Source: OCS155 cluster bacterium AG-426-D23
Lineage (GTDB): Bacteria > Actinomycetota > Acidimicrobiia > Actinomarinales > Actinomarinaceae
Reading direction: 5' to 3'
Assembly (NCBI GenBank): GCA_003213165.1
Contig: QCNO01000002.1
Location: 138,868 to 191,312, forward strand
Length of the DNA: 52,445 nt
The notes beneath the pieces are model-generated. The model was not told the DNA's origin, searched no databases, and saw nothing but the letters and a program-made list of their open reading frames with translations. Positions 50,485 through 52,445 of this stretch are shown in pieces (the first letter of the stretch is position 1; every line of letters starts with the position of its first letter). The position numbers and the translations under genes are program-made.

Positions 50485-51702
50485 TTACATCCTACTGTCT
50501 AAATTTTCGCCAGTTTCTATATGGTTTAAGTTTTTGACAATGTTTTTTACATTATTAATTAAATCCGTCTTGGATATAGATACATCTCCTTGCAAAAGTA
50601 AATTGAAATTATTAACAAATGTTATCAATTCTTTTTTGTTGAAATCTGAATACTTCACAACATTAAAATTTACAAAATTGGAATCTAATACTTCTTCGCC
50701 TAAACCTACAAACTCTTCAAACTCCTTTTCACCAGACGTGTCAGGCTTCGTTGTCACCACTGGATAATCTTCATTATTTTCATTTATGATTTTGAAGCCA
50801 TCTTCTTTTGATTCAACTAGGACTGGGTTTAAACCCTTACTTTCAATAAAATTTTTTGCGACATCAATTATTGGATATAATTTGAATGAATCGTTAATTT
50901 TCGGAACCAAAATGTTTCCATCCGAGAGATTGCAACTAGCCAGGATACAAATTTGGGCAGCTTCTTTATGAGACACGAAAAATCTTTTTATTTCAAGTGG
51001 CGCTGGAATAGGCTCTCGTTTTTCAAATCTAATTGAAAAAGACTGCAACAAACTCCCATTTGAGAATGCTACATTAGCAAACCTTGTTGTAGAAGTTTTT
51101 ATTTTATTTTCAAATTCAAAATGTTTACATTGAAGTATTAATTCCATAATTTTTTTAGAAGCACCCATTAAACTAACAGGATTTGCAGCTTTGTCTGTTG
51201 ATACCGAAAAGTATGACTTTGTTAAGTTATTTACCTCAAGTAAATTTAAAAGATTCGAGTGTTTTATAACATTAGTATCAAACATTTGCATTAATGAGTA
51301 GATATCCTTTTCTGATCTAACATGTTTAATTGCAGCAAAATTAAATACATCATCGTAAGGTCCATTTTCAATAATAAATTGATCACTAATTTTTGATCCA
51401 AAATCAAGCGGAGAGGTCAAAAGTTTGATTTGAGAAGTTTTGTTATCTTTGCTTCGCAAATTTCTTACTAAATTTGTAAGGCCATTCTCATTAGGGTCAA
51501 TTATATGAATTGAATCCGGAAAAAATTTAACAATTTCATAAATAAATGATGAACCTATTGAACCAGCCCCTCCGATTACTAAAAGTTTTTTTCCTTGGTA
51601 CCTTTCCTTTATTTTTTGAAGGTGATTATTTATATCTGTTTCTGTTAATAGTGACTTTCTTTTTGTAGCCAAATAATCTCTTTCGTCAGATAAATTATTC
51701 AT
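50485..51702 (-). CDS. CapD/PglF-like nucleotide-sugar 4,6-dehydratase (extended SDR)
   Basis: 405 aa. The dinucleotide loop is VIGGAGSIGSSF; FNFAAIKHVRSEKD, SVSTDKAANPVSLMGASKKIMEL and TTRFANVAFSNGSLLQSF follow, with a large C-terminal domain. The expected YxxxK reads MxxxK (Met-Gly-Ala-Ser-Lys), as in FlaA1/PglF/CapD dehydratases where Met replaces Tyr. It should turn UDP-GlcNAc into a 4-keto-6-deoxy sugar, the first step towards bacillosamine, legionaminic or pseudaminic acid. It abuts neuC with no gap and follows neuB after 2 bp. Confidence 0.9.
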   Translation of the reverse strand: MNNLSDERDYLATKRKSLLTETDINNHLQKIKERYQGKKLLVIGGAGSIGSSFIYEIVKFFPDSIHIIDPNENGLTNLVRNLRSKDNKTSQIKLLTSPLDFGSKISDQFIIENGPYDDVFNFAAIKHVRSEKDIYSLMQMFDTNVIKHSNLLNLLEVNNLTKSYFSVSTDKAANPVSLMGASKKIMELILQCKHFEFENKIKTSTTRFANVAFSNGSLLQSFSIRFEKREPIPAPLEIKRFFVSHKEAAQICILASCNLSDGNILVPKINDSFKLYPIIDVAKNFIESKGLNPVLVESKEDGFKIINENNEDYPVVTTKPDTSGEKEFEEFVGLGEEVLDSNFVNFNVVKYSDFNKKELITFVNNFNLLLQGDVSISKTDLINNVKNIVKNLNHIETGENLDSRM

Positions 51703-51704
51703 AT

Positions 51705-52445
51705 TTATTTAAACATAAAATGCGATAGCTGTGTGTTTTCTGATATGTCGACGGTTGCTACCTTGCCTAATACATCTTCGAAATCTTTTGCAAATATCTC
51801 CCCAGTTCCTGGTCTTTTTACCCAAATATTGTCTAAAGATAAAGCTTCACCTTTATTGATATCTTTAATTGCAACAACGCAGGCGTATGCAAAGTCAATT
51901 ACAGGCTTTTCATCATCTAAGATATCTTTTTTCCCACCACGAGCCTTCCATATTTCTTTCGACCAATCAACAAGGTTCTTTAACTCGTTTGGCTCAATGG
52001 AAAATGGATTATCTGGTCCTGGCCACTGTCTTGACTTTGTAAAATGTTTTTCAACAATGTTAGCTCCAACAGCAACAGACCCTAATGCAACTGATATGCC
52101 CAAAGAATGATCAGAAAGACCAATTTCTAAATCCGGAAATTCATCTTTTAAATGGGTTATGGCGCCTAGTCGCATTGTTTCTGGTGGAGCTGGATAAATA
52201 CTTGTACAATGAAGCAATGCTAAAGGAACTCCATGGCTCAAGATTGTTTCAACAGAAGCTTTTATGCTTGACATATCATTCATGCCAGTTGACAAAATCA
52301 TAGGTTTTTTAAAATTAGCTACATGATTTAACAATGGAAGGTTATTGCATTCTCCAGAACCAATTTTATACAACTCAACCCCGAGCTCATTTAGGCGATC
52401 AGCGCCTTCTCTACTAAATGGTGTAGAGAAAAATAAAATCCCTTT
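51705..52445 (-). CDS. neuB: Sialic/legionaminic acid synthase NeuB, C-terminal part (cut by window edge)
   Basis: 247 codons are in frame up to the right edge, extending beyond the first internal ATG (52373); the upstream part reads ILFFSTPFSREGADRLNELG and so belongs to the gene. YKIGSGECNNLPLL, MILSTGMND, LLHCTSIYPAPPE, IGLSDHSLGISVALGSVAVGANIVEKHFT (residues about 121-149) and DNPFSIEPNEL are the NeuB barrel; the tail (DINKGEALSLDNIWVKRPGTGE) is a SAF antifreeze-like domain. It condenses PEP with ManNAc-type sugars to a nine-carbon acid. First of neuB-capD-like-neuC in the window. Confidence 0.94.
   Translation of the reverse strand, partial: KGILFFSTPFSREGADRLNELGVELYKIGSGECNNLPLLNHVANFKKPMILSTGMNDMSSIKASVETILSHGVPLALLHCTSIYPAPPETMRLGAITHLKDEFPDLEIGLSDHSLGISVALGSVAVGANIVEKHFTKSRQWPGPDNPFSIEPNELKNLVDWSKEIWKARGGKKDILDDEKPVIDFAYACVVAIKDINKGEALSLDNIWVKRPGTGEIFAKDFEDVLGKVATVDISENTQLSHFMFK

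Overview
The window looks like chromosomal DNA of an AT-rich, gene-dense, free-living actinobacterium. The strongest lineage marker is a WhiB-family gene (33269-33529, Cys15/46/49/55). A GlnR-like orphan regulator divergent from a type II glutamine synthetase and frequent leaderless starts fit the same group. The low GC (about one third by eye), very short intergenic gaps and many 1-8 bp overlaps suggest a streamlined marine lineage such as Actinomarinales/Acidimicrobiia; that placement is inference. I see no rRNA, tRNA, CRISPR array, insertion sequence or phage genes. No stretch over 300 bases lacks a gene.

Layout. 1-8001: mixed housekeeping and accessory genes (cut SDR, HSL-type esterase, DsrE-like protein, MFS exporter, acyltransferase, secreted HExxH peptidase, an SDR lacking its catalytic Lys, CutA1, DinB-like protein, ArsC). 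7991-11344: ceramidase-like membrane hydrolase, MetB and a cytochrome P450. 11432-14686: nucleoside and base salvage (uridine phosphorylase, ribokinase, Qng1-type queuosine-nucleotide glycosylase) plus a lipoprotein MsrA. 14807-19403: panB, then the conserved rpsF-ssb-rpsR-rplI-dnaB operon, with a leader hairpin that may bind S6:S18, and an EamA transporter.

19919-28950 is the most distinctive part: enzyme I, an IspD-type cytidylyltransferase, GutM, a complete glucitol-family PTS permease with its EIIBC split in two, a COG4091/DRL-like oxidoreductase, an acetoin-dehydrogenase-type E1 alpha/beta pair, a stand-alone lipoyl domain, and nearby HPr. I propose (inference) that it imports a branched tetritol such as 2-C-methylerythritol as its phosphate (MEP), interconverts MEP and 1-deoxyxylulose 5-phosphate (DXP), and either feeds isoprenoid synthesis or cleaves DXP by acetoin-like chemistry to an acetyl group and glyceraldehyde 3-phosphate.

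28951-33529: secreted sGDH-like lipoprotein, CorC/HlyC-type membrane protein, single receiver domain, NfeD-like protein and WhiB. 33521-38040: selenocysteine machinery (selB, selA) in one overlapping operon with mrp, divergent from an ErpA-type Fe-S carrier. 38033-42816: GlnR-like regulator, glutamine synthetase II, Nfu-N domain protein, argS. 42914-52445: an even more AT-rich surface-glycan island (two PMT-like membrane proteins, two GT4 glycosyltransferases, a Wzx-like flippase, NeuC, CapD-like dehydratase, NeuB) indicating synthesis of a nonulosonic (sialic/legionaminic-type) acid; it runs off the right edge.

Many operon-first genes have a TATAAT-like hexamer only 6-8 nt before the start codon, implying leaderless mRNAs, whereas several genes inside operons have clear Shine-Dalgarno sequences.
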